A stretch of 46,199 nucleotides of DNA from assembly GCF_003243465.1 (NCBI RefSeq), contig NZ_QFQZ01000034.1, positions 1 to 46,199 of the forward strand. Direction: 5' to 3'. Every line of letters begins with the position of its first letter. The first letter of the stretch is position 1. The notes beneath the pieces were generated by a model. The model did no database searches, was not told the origin of the DNA, and saw nothing but the letters and a program-made list of their open reading frames with translations. Shown in pieces: positions 8,551-16,444 of this stretch. A program made the translations under genes and the position numbers. Source of the DNA: Caulobacter segnis (GTDB lineage: Bacteria > Pseudomonadota > Alphaproteobacteria > Caulobacterales > Caulobacteraceae).

Positions 8551-10248
8551 CTAGCGCTTAATATTCAGCAGCTCCTCGAGCATCTGGTCTGCGGTCGTGA
8601 TGATCTTTGACGAAGCCGAGTAGGCCCGTTGCGTGGTGATCAGCCCGGTGAACTCAGTCGACAGGTCGACGGTCGACGCTTCCAGAGTAGAAGGCGCCAG
8701 CGCGCCGGCGCCGCCCTGGCTCGGAGCCTTGAGGCTATAGGTGCCGCTTTCATTGGTGACGCGGTAAGCGTTGCCGTTCACGCCCTTAAGGCCGTTGGGG
8801 TTCGAGAACGTGGCCACGGCCACCTGCGCGATCCGGCGGGTGACGCCGTTGTCGAAGATCGCCGAGACGTAGCCCTTCTCGTCGACTTCGATATTGGTCA
8901 GGTTGCCGAAGGCCGTACCGTTGGTGTTGACCGACTGGACGACCGACTGGCTGTTGTACTGGGTCAGGCCGCCGGCGGCGCTGGCCAGGTCGATCTGCAC
9001 GGCCTGGGTGTCGATGCCGAGGCTGGCGGCCCATTCCACCGGCGCGGCCGCCGGCGGGGCGGGCGGCGCCGCGGTGGTGCCCGACGCGCCGATCGTGATC
9101 GAGGTCGGGCTGGTCGAGCCGAACAGCGTCCCGGTATTCTTCAGCTTGCCGTCGGTGGTGAAGGTGATGATGCCGCTGCTGATCAGGCCGTTGGACTGGA
9201 ACTGCAGGTCGCCCGGCTTGGCGCGCAGTTCGGCGTACCACTCGTTGGGGCCGGGGCCTTTCAGCATGGACAGGGTGACGGTGCGCTGGCCGCCCTTGGA
9301 GTCCGACAGCGGGATCTGGATCTCGAAGTCCGGCTTGACGCCGACATTGCTCGGGACCGTCTTCAGCTGATCCATGGCGTAGTCGGCCATCGAGTTGTTC
9401 TGCGGATCATAGAAGCCGGCGGCCTTGTCCAGGCCCAGGTCGGTCAGGTTGAGCGTCGCGGTGCTGGGCGCGGGCAGGTTCATCGTCGTGAGGCTGGCGC
9501 CCGGCAGGCCGCTGGCGGTGATCGCGTGCGGAGCCGTCGCCGAATAGGTCACGGCGCCGCTGCCGATCACCACGCCGTTCTCATAGACCTTGGCGTTGTA
9601 CTGATAGGCCGTGCCCGTGGGCTCATAGCTGATCGTCAGGTTGTGCTTCGTGCCGCCGGAGTCGGCGACGGCGGTCTTGACGACGCTCAGCGACGAGGAC
9701 ACCGGCTGCTCGGAACGCAGGTTGGCGTTGACGCCGACGCGGGTGGTCTTCTCGGCGGTGCCGCCGACGGTGCCGACGTTGATCGAGTGCAGCTGCATCA
9801 GGTCGGACGGATCGGGCGTGATCGTGCCCGTCACCGGATCGGCCAGCCAGCCTTGCAGATAGAGGCCGGCGTCGTTGCGCAGGTAGCCCAGGCTGTCCAG
9901 CTGGAACGAGCCGGCGCGCGTGAACGAGCGGGTGTCGGTGGCCGTGACGTTTTCCGGCTTCTCGGTGGTGACGAAGAAGCCCGAGCCGGAGATCGACAGG
10001 TCGAGGTTCGAGGTCGTCGACTGGGTTAGGCCCTGCTGGCTGACGAACTGGTGCGTCTGGGCCTTCACGCCGCCGGCGCTGTAGGTCTGGTTCTTCGAGC
10101 CCGAGGTGACCAGGGTCGAGAAGTTCGAGCTCGAACGCTTGAAGCCGACCGTGTTGACGTTGGCGATATTGTCCGAGATCGCCGCGAGGGCGGACGAGTT
10201 GGCGACCAGACCGGAGACGCCGGCGAGCATGGCGCTGTTGATGCTCAT
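8551..10248 (-). CDS. flgE: Flagellar hook protein FlgE
   Basis: FlgE polymerises into the hook, the universal joint between the rod and the filament. The 565-residue protein has the classic axial-protein N-terminus (MSINSAMLAGVSGLVANSSA, then ISDNIANVNTVGFKRS) and the matching C-terminal coiled-coil motif (DLSTEFTGLITTQRAYSASS). Both are required for assembly. The middle is a long Ser/Thr/Gly/Ala-rich, variable surface region, including a Pro/Ala run near residue 400. It lies 119 bp downstream of flgD. No sigma-54 promoter was recognised in that gap, although the gap holds a perfect 15-bp palindrome. Confidence 0.97.
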   Translation of the reverse strand: MSINSAMLAGVSGLVANSSALAAISDNIANVNTVGFKRSSSNFSTLVTSGSKNQTYSAGGVKAQTHQFVSQQGLTQSTTSNLDLSISGSGFFVTTEKPENVTATDTRSFTRAGSFQLDSLGYLRNDAGLYLQGWLADPVTGTITPDPSDLMQLHSINVGTVGGTAEKTTRVGVNANLRSEQPVSSSLSVVKTAVADSGGTKHNLTISYEPTGTAYQYNAKVYENGVVIGSGAVTYSATAPHAITASGLPGASLTTMNLPAPSTATLNLTDLGLDKAAGFYDPQNNSMADYAMDQLKTVPSNVGVKPDFEIQIPLSDSKGGQRTVTLSMLKGPGPNEWYAELRAKPGDLQFQSNGLISSGIITFTTDGKLKNTGTLFGSTSPTSITIGASGTTAAPPAPPAAAPVEWAASLGIDTQAVQIDLASAAGGLTQYNSQSVVQSVNTNGTAFGNLTNIEVDEKGYVSAIFDNGVTRRIAQVAVATFSNPNGLKGVNGNAYRVTNESGTYSLKAPSQGGAGALAPSTLEASTVDLSTEFTGLITTQRAYSASSKIITTADQMLEELLNIKR

Positions 10249-10308
10249 AACGGTAATCCTGCGTTGAAAGGGTTCGAGGGTTCAGCGCGGTTTGCGTTTG
10301 GATCCTGG

Positions 10309-10323
10309 GGAAGACCGTCTTCC
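10309..10323. repeat. 15-bp perfect palindrome between flgD and flgE
   Basis: GGAAGAC-C-GTCTTCC is perfectly symmetrical around a single base. A one-base loop cannot form an ideal RNA hairpin, so it is more like a DNA-binding site or a stem with a loop opened from the centre. It lies about 60-75 bp upstream of the flgE start. Function is unknown. Confidence 0.45.
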
Positions 10324-10367
10324 GAGGATCGCGTCGGCGTCGTTCTGACGCCCGGTCGATCGGTTGA

Positions 10368-11102
10368 TCAGGCGGCCGCGGGGGCCGTCTGGTCGCTGGT
10401 GGTTGTGGTTGTGGCTGTCGCCGTGGCTGCGGCGGTGATGCCGATGACGTTGTCGATGGGGATGGCCCTGCCATCGACGATGACCTTGGATTGGCCGGTG
10501 GAGTTGTCGACGGCGGTGACGACGCCTTCGGTACGGCCCTTGATGTTGCTGACCTTGATGTCCTTGCCGTCGCCGCCCACCGCCTTGACGGCGATGGTGT
10601 AGACGCCGCCGTCGGCCAGCGCGGTTCCCGCGTCGTCCTTGCCGTCCCAGGTGAGGGTGTGATCGCCGCTCTTCTGGTCTTCGGGCTTGAGGGTGCGGAC
10701 CACCTTGCCGGCGGCGTTCTTCACCTCGACCGTCAGCGCCGTCGAGGCGCCGGCCTGGGTCCAGGAGAAGGTCGCCTTGCCGTTCTTCAGGGTCGAATTG
10801 TCGGTGGTCGCGGTGACCTGCTTGCCGATCATCGACACGCCCTCGGACAGGCCGGTGCCGGTGTTCATGCCGACCAGGGCCGCCAGCAGGTCGTTGGTGA
10901 CCAGCTGCTGCTCGACGCCCGTCATCTGGGTGATCTGCTGGGTCATCTGGGTCGTGTCGGTCGGCGACAGCGGATCCTGGTTCTTCAGCTGCGTGGTCAG
11001 CAGCTTCAGGAAGGTCTCGGTGTTGTTCGCCATCGACGTCCGGCCGTTGTTGATCCGGTCGAGGACGGAGGTGGTGTTCTGCGAGGAGACGGCGGTGGCC
11101 AT
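10368..11102 (-). CDS. flgD: Flagellar hook assembly (cap) protein FlgD
   Basis: FlgD forms the temporary cap that guides FlgE polymerisation. The 244-residue product has the family hallmark FLKLLTTQLKNQDPLSPTD near residues 31-49 in its N-terminal half. A FlgD Ig-like/Tudor domain follows, with WDGKDDAGTALADGGVYTI (about residues 149-167). The C-terminus is a Thr/Ala tail of low complexity. It starts 8 bp after the fliK-like gene stops and lies in the same operon driven by the sigma-54 promoter at 13026-13039. Confidence 0.96.
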   Translation of the reverse strand: MATAVSSQNTTSVLDRINNGRTSMANNTETFLKLLTTQLKNQDPLSPTDTTQMTQQITQMTGVEQQLVTNDLLAALVGMNTGTGLSEGVSMIGKQVTATTDNSTLKNGKATFSWTQAGASTALTVEVKNAAGKVVRTLKPEDQKSGDHTLTWDGKDDAGTALADGGVYTIAVKAVGGDGKDIKVSNIKGRTEGVVTAVDNSTGQSKVIVDGRAIPIDNVIGITAAATATATTTTTSDQTAPAAA

Positions 11103-11110
11103 GGGCGTTC

Positions 11111-12964
11111 CTAGATCCGGATGTCCAGGCCGCTGTCGGCGGCCGTCTTGAGGCCGGGCAGCAGGTCGGAGGGGGTGATGACGATGTCTTCCTCGGCGGT
11201 CATGGCGGCGTGGAAAGCCTGGCCCGCGAAGGCGCGGCGACCCTGGTCGTTCCAGCCGTCGAACGCGAAGAAGGCGTTGGGGTTCTGGCCGTTGTTCTGG
11301 CTGGACACGTCGAAGGACAGGGCGTTGTCGGCGACGTTGAAGCCGGCGTCCGCAAGCGCCTGGCGCAGCTCGCCCGCCTTGCCGCGCAGTTCCTGGGCGG
11401 CGTGGACGGTGTCGAACCGCATCGAGGCGGTCAGGGCGCCGTCGCGGCCGATCTCGATGCGCACGTCGACCTTGCCCAGCCCGTCCGGCGTCAGGGCGAC
11501 GTCGAAGCGGGTGGTCTTGGCGTCGGCCTTCTTGACGATCTCGGCCGACAGGGCCGCAACGGTCTCCGGCGAGCCGCGCACCGGCGCGGGCGCGGCGGCC
11601 GGGGTCGAGGCGCTGGTGATCGGCGCGGCGGCGGCGGGCGGCGGGGCGACGACCGCGGCCGGCGCGGCGGCCGGAGCCGGGGCCTCGATCGCGGCGACGT
11701 TGACGGCGGCCGAGGGCTTGTCGCCGTCGGCGTCGCGGGTGTCGGAAGCATCGGTCGCGGCGACCGCGGTCACGGCCTGGGCCGTCTCGACCGGCGCGGC
11801 GTCGGCGAGCTTGGCCTGAAGCGGCTGCGGCGCGGGCGCCTTGGCGGTCTCGGCGGGCTTGGCCGTCGGCGCGGCCTCGACGGTCTCGGCCACGTCCGTG
11901 GCGAGCGTCGCGGCGGCGACGGCCTCGACGGCCACGGGGGCCGGCTCGGCGAGCTGGGCGGCCAGGACGGAGGCGGCGACCGGCGGCGGCGCGGCGGCGG
12001 CCGCCGGCGGGGCCACGACCTGGGCGGTCACGGTCGCCTTGGGCGCTTCGACCTGCGGCTTGGCGGCGTCGGCGGCCTTGCCCTGGACGGGCGCCGCGTC
12101 CTGGGCGGCGGGCTGCTCGGAGACCGCAGGGTCGACGGCCAGGGGCGTCGCGGCCTCGTCGGAAGCCCGCTGGGACAGGGCCTCGAGCGCGGTCGCGTCG
12201 ACGGCGGCGGACGGCACCGTTTCGGGCACAGCGGCGGCGGTCAGGAGCGCGGCGGCGGCCTGCGCCTTCGCCGGCGCGGCGTCGGCGGGCTCTGAGGCGC
12301 TGGTCGGCGGCGCGAGCGCGACGGTCTCGGCCGTCACCGGCGCGTCGGTCGCGGCGTCGGTCAGGGCGGCGAAGGCGGCGGGCTCCTCCGGGGGGACGGC
12401 TGCAGCCTCGAGCGCCGGCGCGGTGGGCTCCGGCTCGGCCGGGACCGGCGTCGGGGCCGGGGCGGCCATCGCGGCGATCAGGGCCGCCGCGGCGGCGGCC
12501 TGGGCGGCGGCGTCGACCTGGGCGGCGTCGGCGGCCACGGCGATCTCGGCGACCTGGTCCGCCTTGGCGTCGGTCTTGGCGGCCTTGGCGTCGGCCTGGT
12601 CGGCCGCGGCGTCGCTCTTGGCGTCGGCCTTGTCGGCCGCCTCGTCGCTCTTGCTGGCCTTGTCGGCGCGAGCGTCCTTGGCGTCCTGGACGGCGTCGGC
12701 GCGGTCGTCGGCCCGGTCGGCGGCGCCGGTGTCGGCCTTGGCCTCGGTCTTGGCCGGGCGATCGGCGGGCTTGGAGGCCCGGATGTCGTCGTCGCGGGAG
12801 TCGCTCTTGGACTCGGCGCGGGCCGGAGCGCGGGGCGCCGGCGTGTCGTCCTTGCGGCCGGCGAGGGCCATCAGGGCGTCGAAGCCTTCGTTGGTCGCCT
12901 TCGCGCCGGCGGCGGGAGCCGGCGTGGCGGTCGGAGCGGCGATGGGTGCGGCGATCGCGGTCAT
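11111..12964 (-). CDS. fliK: Hook-length control protein, FliK-like
   Basis: The 617-residue product is very rich in Ala, Pro, Asp and Lys for its first three quarters, including a repeated KADAKSDAAADQADAK-like stretch near residues 85-140. It ends in a recognisable FliK C-terminal domain (SPETVAALSAEIVKKADAKT, then LTPDGLGKVDVRIEIGRDG and LRGKAGELRQALADAG). FliK measures hook length and switches export specificity. I chose the ATG at 12964 (MTAIAAPIAAPTATP) because the sigma-54 promoter would start transcription near 13014. The longer ORF start at 13060 lies upstream of that promoter and cannot be used by its transcript. The gene heads the fliK-flgD-flgE set. Confidence 0.88.
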   Translation of the reverse strand: MTAIAAPIAAPTATPAPAAGAKATNEGFDALMALAGRKDDTPAPRAPARAESKSDSRDDDIRASKPADRPAKTEAKADTGAADRADDRADAVQDAKDARADKASKSDEAADKADAKSDAAADQADAKAAKTDAKADQVAEIAVAADAAQVDAAAQAAAAAALIAAMAAPAPTPVPAEPEPTAPALEAAAVPPEEPAAFAALTDAATDAPVTAETVALAPPTSASEPADAAPAKAQAAAALLTAAAVPETVPSAAVDATALEALSQRASDEAATPLAVDPAVSEQPAAQDAAPVQGKAADAAKPQVEAPKATVTAQVVAPPAAAAAPPPVAASVLAAQLAEPAPVAVEAVAAATLATDVAETVEAAPTAKPAETAKAPAPQPLQAKLADAAPVETAQAVTAVAATDASDTRDADGDKPSAAVNVAAIEAPAPAAAPAAVVAPPPAAAAPITSASTPAAAPAPVRGSPETVAALSAEIVKKADAKTTRFDVALTPDGLGKVDVRIEIGRDGALTASMRFDTVHAAQELRGKAGELRQALADAGFNVADNALSFDVSSQNNGQNPNAFFAFDGWNDQGRRAFAGQAFHAAMTAEEDIVITPSDLLPGLKTAADSGLDIRI

Positions 12965-13025
12965 TCGCAGTCGAAGCTCGGTTGGCGGCGGTTCATGACG
13001 AACGCGCCTTGGCCGCTCCCCTCCA

Positions 13026-13039
13026 GCAATGGTCGGGCC
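13026..13039 (-). promoter_or_regulatory. Sigma-54 promoter for fliK-flgD(-flgE)
   Basis: Reading the minus strand, TGGCCCGACCATTGC has GG at 13039-13038 and GC at 13027-13026 with exactly 10 bp between them, which is the -24/-12 consensus spacing. Predicted transcription starts near 13014, 50 bp before the chosen fliK start. Class III flagellar genes in Caulobacter use sigma-54 with FlbD. Confidence 0.85.
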
Positions 13040-13125
13040 AACTCGCCGAGCCTCCGCCAAGCAACTGATTTATCTCGGAATTAAGGGAAAGTTCACCATT
13101 CGGGCGCGGCTGCGAGAGGCGGTTT

Positions 13126-13131
13126 TTGCCG
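13126..13131. promoter_or_regulatory. Candidate FlbD enhancer site 1
   Basis: TTGCCG (CGGCAA on the minus strand) lies within CGGTTTTTGCCGGG. It is between the two divergent sigma-54 promoters, the known place for the paired ftr enhancers (ftr2 and ftr3) in C. crescentus. It is 32 bp from the second candidate, about three helical turns, which would put both on one face of the DNA. Confidence 0.5.
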
Positions 13132-13157
13132 GGTCCGGGGGCCAGCGATGACCGGAC

Positions 13158-13163
13158 TTGCCG
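13158..13163. promoter_or_regulatory. Candidate FlbD enhancer site 2
   Basis: TTGCCG lies within CCGGACTTGCCGCG, 25 bp upstream of the flgK sigma-54 -24 element and about 120 bp from the fliK one. See candidate site 1 for the shared core and spacing. Confidence 0.5.
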
Positions 13164-13187
13164 CGTCGGCGGGTCGCGGCCGCAGTT

Positions 13188-13201
13188 GGCGCCCTCCTTG
13201 C
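13188..13201 (+). promoter_or_regulatory. Sigma-54 promoter for flgK-flgL
   Basis: TTGGCGCCCTCCTTGCGC has GG at 13188-13189 and GC at 13200-13201 with 10 bp between them. It matches the TGGC-N7-TTGC consensus. Transcription would start near 13213, giving a leader of about 150 nt before the flgK ATG at 13364. Confidence 0.85.
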
Positions 13202-13363
13202 GCATGACATCTGGTCGAATGTCCGACCCTCGGAACTCTTCGCCATGAAATTCAATGGCTTGGCCTATATCGGGATGCTGATCCCCACCCCGCCCCGGCA
13301 AGTTTCGCCGGGCAAGGACGCGTCGTGCGTTGCGCGGTTTGCCGAGCTGAAAGGATCGCCCGC

Positions 13364-15481
13364 ATGTCGCTGAACTCGGTCATGGCCACGGCGACGTCCG
13401 GCATGATGGCGGCCCAGACGGGCCTGCGCGTCACCTCGGACAACATCGCCAACGTCAACACCAAGGGCTACGTCCGCAAGACGATCTCCCAGTCGAACAT
13501 GCTGTCCAACGGCATGGGCGTGGGCGTCAATATCGACGCCATCAAGCGTGCGACCGATCGCTTCCTGCAGAGCGCCAGCCTGAACGCCGCCTCCGACAGC
13601 GGCCGCGCAGCCGTCGTCGCAAGCTCGCTCGACAGCGCCCAGCAGCTGTTCGGCGATCCCAGCGACGACTCCAGCTTCTTCTCGCGGCTCGACGATATCT
13701 TCTCGGCCTTTTCCTCGGCCCAGGACGATCCCAGCTCGACGCTGCGCCGGACCCAGGTCCTTACGCGGGTCAGCGACTTCCTCAACGAGTCGAGCCGGAT
13801 CACCTCGTCGATCTCCAAGCTCGGCAAGGACGCCGACACGCGGATCTCCGCCGACGTGGACCGGATCAACGACCTGCTGGCCGAGATTGACAGCCTGAAC
13901 TCGGACATCACCCGGGCCCGGGTGGCCGGCGCCGACGCCACCGGCGCGGAGAACGTGCAGGCCAGCCGCGTCGACGAGCTGGCCAAGCTGATGAACGTCC
14001 AGATCACCCCGCGCACGATGGGCGGGGTCATGGTTCGCTCGACCGAGGGCCTGTCCCTGGCCGGCGACGGCGCGGCGAAGGTGACCTACCAGACCTCGCC
14101 GACGGCCACGGGCTATCTGACGGTCCAGCTGGCCAACGGCTCGCCGGTGCCGACGCCCCTGAACATCTCGAGCGGCGAACTGCGCGGCCTGCTCGAGGCC
14201 CGCAACACCGAGCTGGTCAACCTGTCCGACCAGCTGGGCGAGTTCACCTCGCGGGCGGCCGAGCAGATCAACCGGGCCGCCAACGCCGCCTCGGCCGTCC
14301 CGGCCCCCAACACCCTGACGGGTCGCGACACCGGCCTCGACGCCCAGGCCGCCATCAAGGGCTTCACCGGCAAGACGACGATCGCCATCACCGACGGCTT
14401 GGGCGTGATCCAGCGCCGCATCGACATCGACTTCAGCACGTCGTCGATGGATGTCGACGGCGTGCCGGTGTCGTCCCCGCCGGCCTTCACGTCCGCCAAC
14501 TTCATCACCCAGCTGAACGCGGCCATGGGCACGCTCGGCTCGGCCGGGTTCGCGGGCGGCGCCCTGACGCTGTCCGGCTCGAGCGGCCTGGGCGTGGCGA
14601 TCGCCGACGGCTCCCCGGCGTCCAGCAAGGCCGGCAAGGGCTTCAGCCACTATTTCGGCCTCAACGACATTATTCGGACCGACGGCTACTCGCCCTACGA
14701 GACGGGCCTTGGCCCCTTGGACGCGCACGGCTTCACGTCGGGCGACATGACGATCCGCCTGACCGACGTCGAGGGCGGACGGATCCGCGACGTTCTGGTC
14801 ACCCCGCCGCCGGGCGGCACGATGCAGGACCTGCTGGACGCCCTGAACTCGCGGGCCGGCGGCGTCGGCCTGTACGGCTCCTTCTCGCTGAACGGCAAGG
14901 GCCAGATCAGCTTCACCTCCAACACCACCAGCGCGGTGACGATGTCCGTGGTGGCCGACAATACCGAGCGCGGCGTCGGCGGCCCCTCCGTCAGCCAGCT
15001 GTTCGGCATCGGACCGGCCGAACGCAGCACCCGGGGCGAGAAGTTCTATGTCGACCCGACGATGGACCAGAACCCGGCGCGGCTGCCCTTCGCCCAGCTG
15101 GACCTGTCGCAGACCGTTGGCGGCAAGCCGGCCCTGACCGTCGGCGATGGTCGCGGGGCCCTGGCCCTGGCCAAGGCCGGCGACACCGTCACCAGCTTCT
15201 CGGCGGCCGGCGACACCTCGGCCGTCACCATGAGCGTCACACGCTACGCAACGGACTTCAGCGGCTCCATCGCCCGCAAGGCGTCCACGGCCGAGAACCG
15301 CAAGGACTCCGCCGCGTCGGTCTCCAGCGAAATCGACAGCCAGCGCCAGTCCGAAGAGGGCGTGAACCTCGACGAAGAGCTGATCAACCTGACCACCTAC
15401 CAGCAAGCGTTCAACGCCTCGGCCCGCCTGATCCAGGCGGCCAAGGACCTGTACGAAGTGCTGACCGACCTTGTGAGGTAA
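13364..15481 (+). CDS. flgK: Flagellar hook-associated protein FlgK (HAP1)
   Basis: FlgK forms the first hook-filament junction zone. The start at 13364 gives 705 residues beginning MSLNSVMATATSGMMAAQTG; AAGGA lies 8 bp upstream. An upstream in-frame start at 13325 adds 13 residues with no ribosome-binding site. The N-terminus has the axial signature SDNIANVNTKGYVRK and the C-terminus has LDEELINLTTYQQAFNASAR, the two halves of the terminal coiled coil. It is the first gene of the plus-strand unit and ends 3 bp before flgL. Confidence 0.95.
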   Translation: MSLNSVMATATSGMMAAQTGLRVTSDNIANVNTKGYVRKTISQSNMLSNGMGVGVNIDAIKRATDRFLQSASLNAASDSGRAAVVASSLDSAQQLFGDPSDDSSFFSRLDDIFSAFSSAQDDPSSTLRRTQVLTRVSDFLNESSRITSSISKLGKDADTRISADVDRINDLLAEIDSLNSDITRARVAGADATGAENVQASRVDELAKLMNVQITPRTMGGVMVRSTEGLSLAGDGAAKVTYQTSPTATGYLTVQLANGSPVPTPLNISSGELRGLLEARNTELVNLSDQLGEFTSRAAEQINRAANAASAVPAPNTLTGRDTGLDAQAAIKGFTGKTTIAITDGLGVIQRRIDIDFSTSSMDVDGVPVSSPPAFTSANFITQLNAAMGTLGSAGFAGGALTLSGSSGLGVAIADGSPASSKAGKGFSHYFGLNDIIRTDGYSPYETGLGPLDAHGFTSGDMTIRLTDVEGGRIRDVLVTPPPGGTMQDLLDALNSRAGGVGLYGSFSLNGKGQISFTSNTTSAVTMSVVADNTERGVGGPSVSQLFGIGPAERSTRGEKFYVDPTMDQNPARLPFAQLDLSQTVGGKPALTVGDGRGALALAKAGDTVTSFSAAGDTSAVTMSVTRYATDFSGSIARKASTAENRKDSAASVSSEIDSQRQSEEGVNLDEELINLTTYQQAFNASARLIQAAKDLYEVLTDLVR

Positions 15482-15484
15482 GCC

Positions 15485-16408
15485 ATGACCCGGGTCTCGA
15501 CCGTCCAGAACTACAACATCATGACCTCCAACCTGATGCGGGCCCAGATCCGCCAGAGCGAGGTGGGCAACCAGGTCTCGAACCAGAAGGTCGCCGCGGA
15601 CCTGAAGGGCTACGCCAAGAACGCCGAGATGCTGACCGCCATGCGCAGCACCCAGGCGCGCTTGACGGGCCTGGTCGACCAGACGCGCCAGGTGAGCAAC
15701 CGGCTGGAAATGCAGGACTCCGGCCTGGGCAAGGTCGCCGACTCCACCAAGTCCGCCCGCGAGGCCATCGCCAACGCCCTGGCCTCCGGCAGCGCCCAGA
15801 CCATGATGCAGCAGCTGCAGGCGGCGTTCGGCAACGTCGTGCAGGGCCTCAACACCAAGGCCAACGGCCTCTATGTGTTCTCGGGCGCCAAGACGGACAC
15901 GCCGACGACCGACGCGACCACCATGGGCAGCCTGACGCTGGCGCCGACCACCGCCTCGCTGTTCAATAACGACACCTACATCGCCACCGGGCGCGTGGAT
16001 GAGCAGGCCAGCGCCAATATCGGCGTGCTCGGCAACGCCGTGGGCGAGCAGGTGTTCGACGCCTTCAAGCTGGTCCAAGCCCACGTCGACGCCTTCGGGC
16101 CGTTCACCGGCAAGCTGACCGACACCCAGGTCAATTTCCTGAACGGCGTGCTCGGCGAGTTCGACAAGGCCTACAAGGGCGTCGTCGACATCCAGGGCAA
16201 GAACGGCGTGACCCAGAAGCGCTTCGAGAGCGCCGAGGGCGACCTGCAGAACCAGGTCGACACCCTCGCGGGCATGGTCGGCGGCATCACGGACGTCGAC
16301 ATGGCCGACGCCGTCACCCGTCTGGAGTCGGCCAAGCTGGCCGTCCAGGCCTCGGCCCAGGTGTTCACCAGCCTACAGGCCTCGTCGCTGCTGAACGTGC
16401 TGAAGTAA
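15485..16408 (+). CDS. flgL: Flagellar hook-associated protein FlgL (HAP3)
   Basis: FlgL forms the second junction zone and resembles flagellin. The 307-residue product starts MTRVSTVQNYNIMTSNLMRA and has long helical N- and C-terminal regions. The C-terminus reads DVDMADAVTRLESAKLAVQA and LQASSLLNVLK, the usual flagellin/FlgL tail. It follows flgK after 3 bp, so the two are almost certainly cotranslated and share the sigma-54 promoter. Confidence 0.95.
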   Translation: MTRVSTVQNYNIMTSNLMRAQIRQSEVGNQVSNQKVAADLKGYAKNAEMLTAMRSTQARLTGLVDQTRQVSNRLEMQDSGLGKVADSTKSAREAIANALASGSAQTMMQQLQAAFGNVVQGLNTKANGLYVFSGAKTDTPTTDATTMGSLTLAPTTASLFNNDTYIATGRVDEQASANIGVLGNAVGEQVFDAFKLVQAHVDAFGPFTGKLTDTQVNFLNGVLGEFDKAYKGVVDIQGKNGVTQKRFESAEGDLQNQVDTLAGMVGGITDVDMADAVTRLESAKLAVQASAQVFTSLQASSLLNVLK

Positions 16409-16444
16409 CGGCGGAACCTCGCAAAATCGGCCCTCGCCCGCTAT

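Noticed and set aside
13265..16084. 939-codon minus-strand ORF
   Set aside because: It is antisense to flgK and flgL, which are clearly coding; composition is typical of a shadow.
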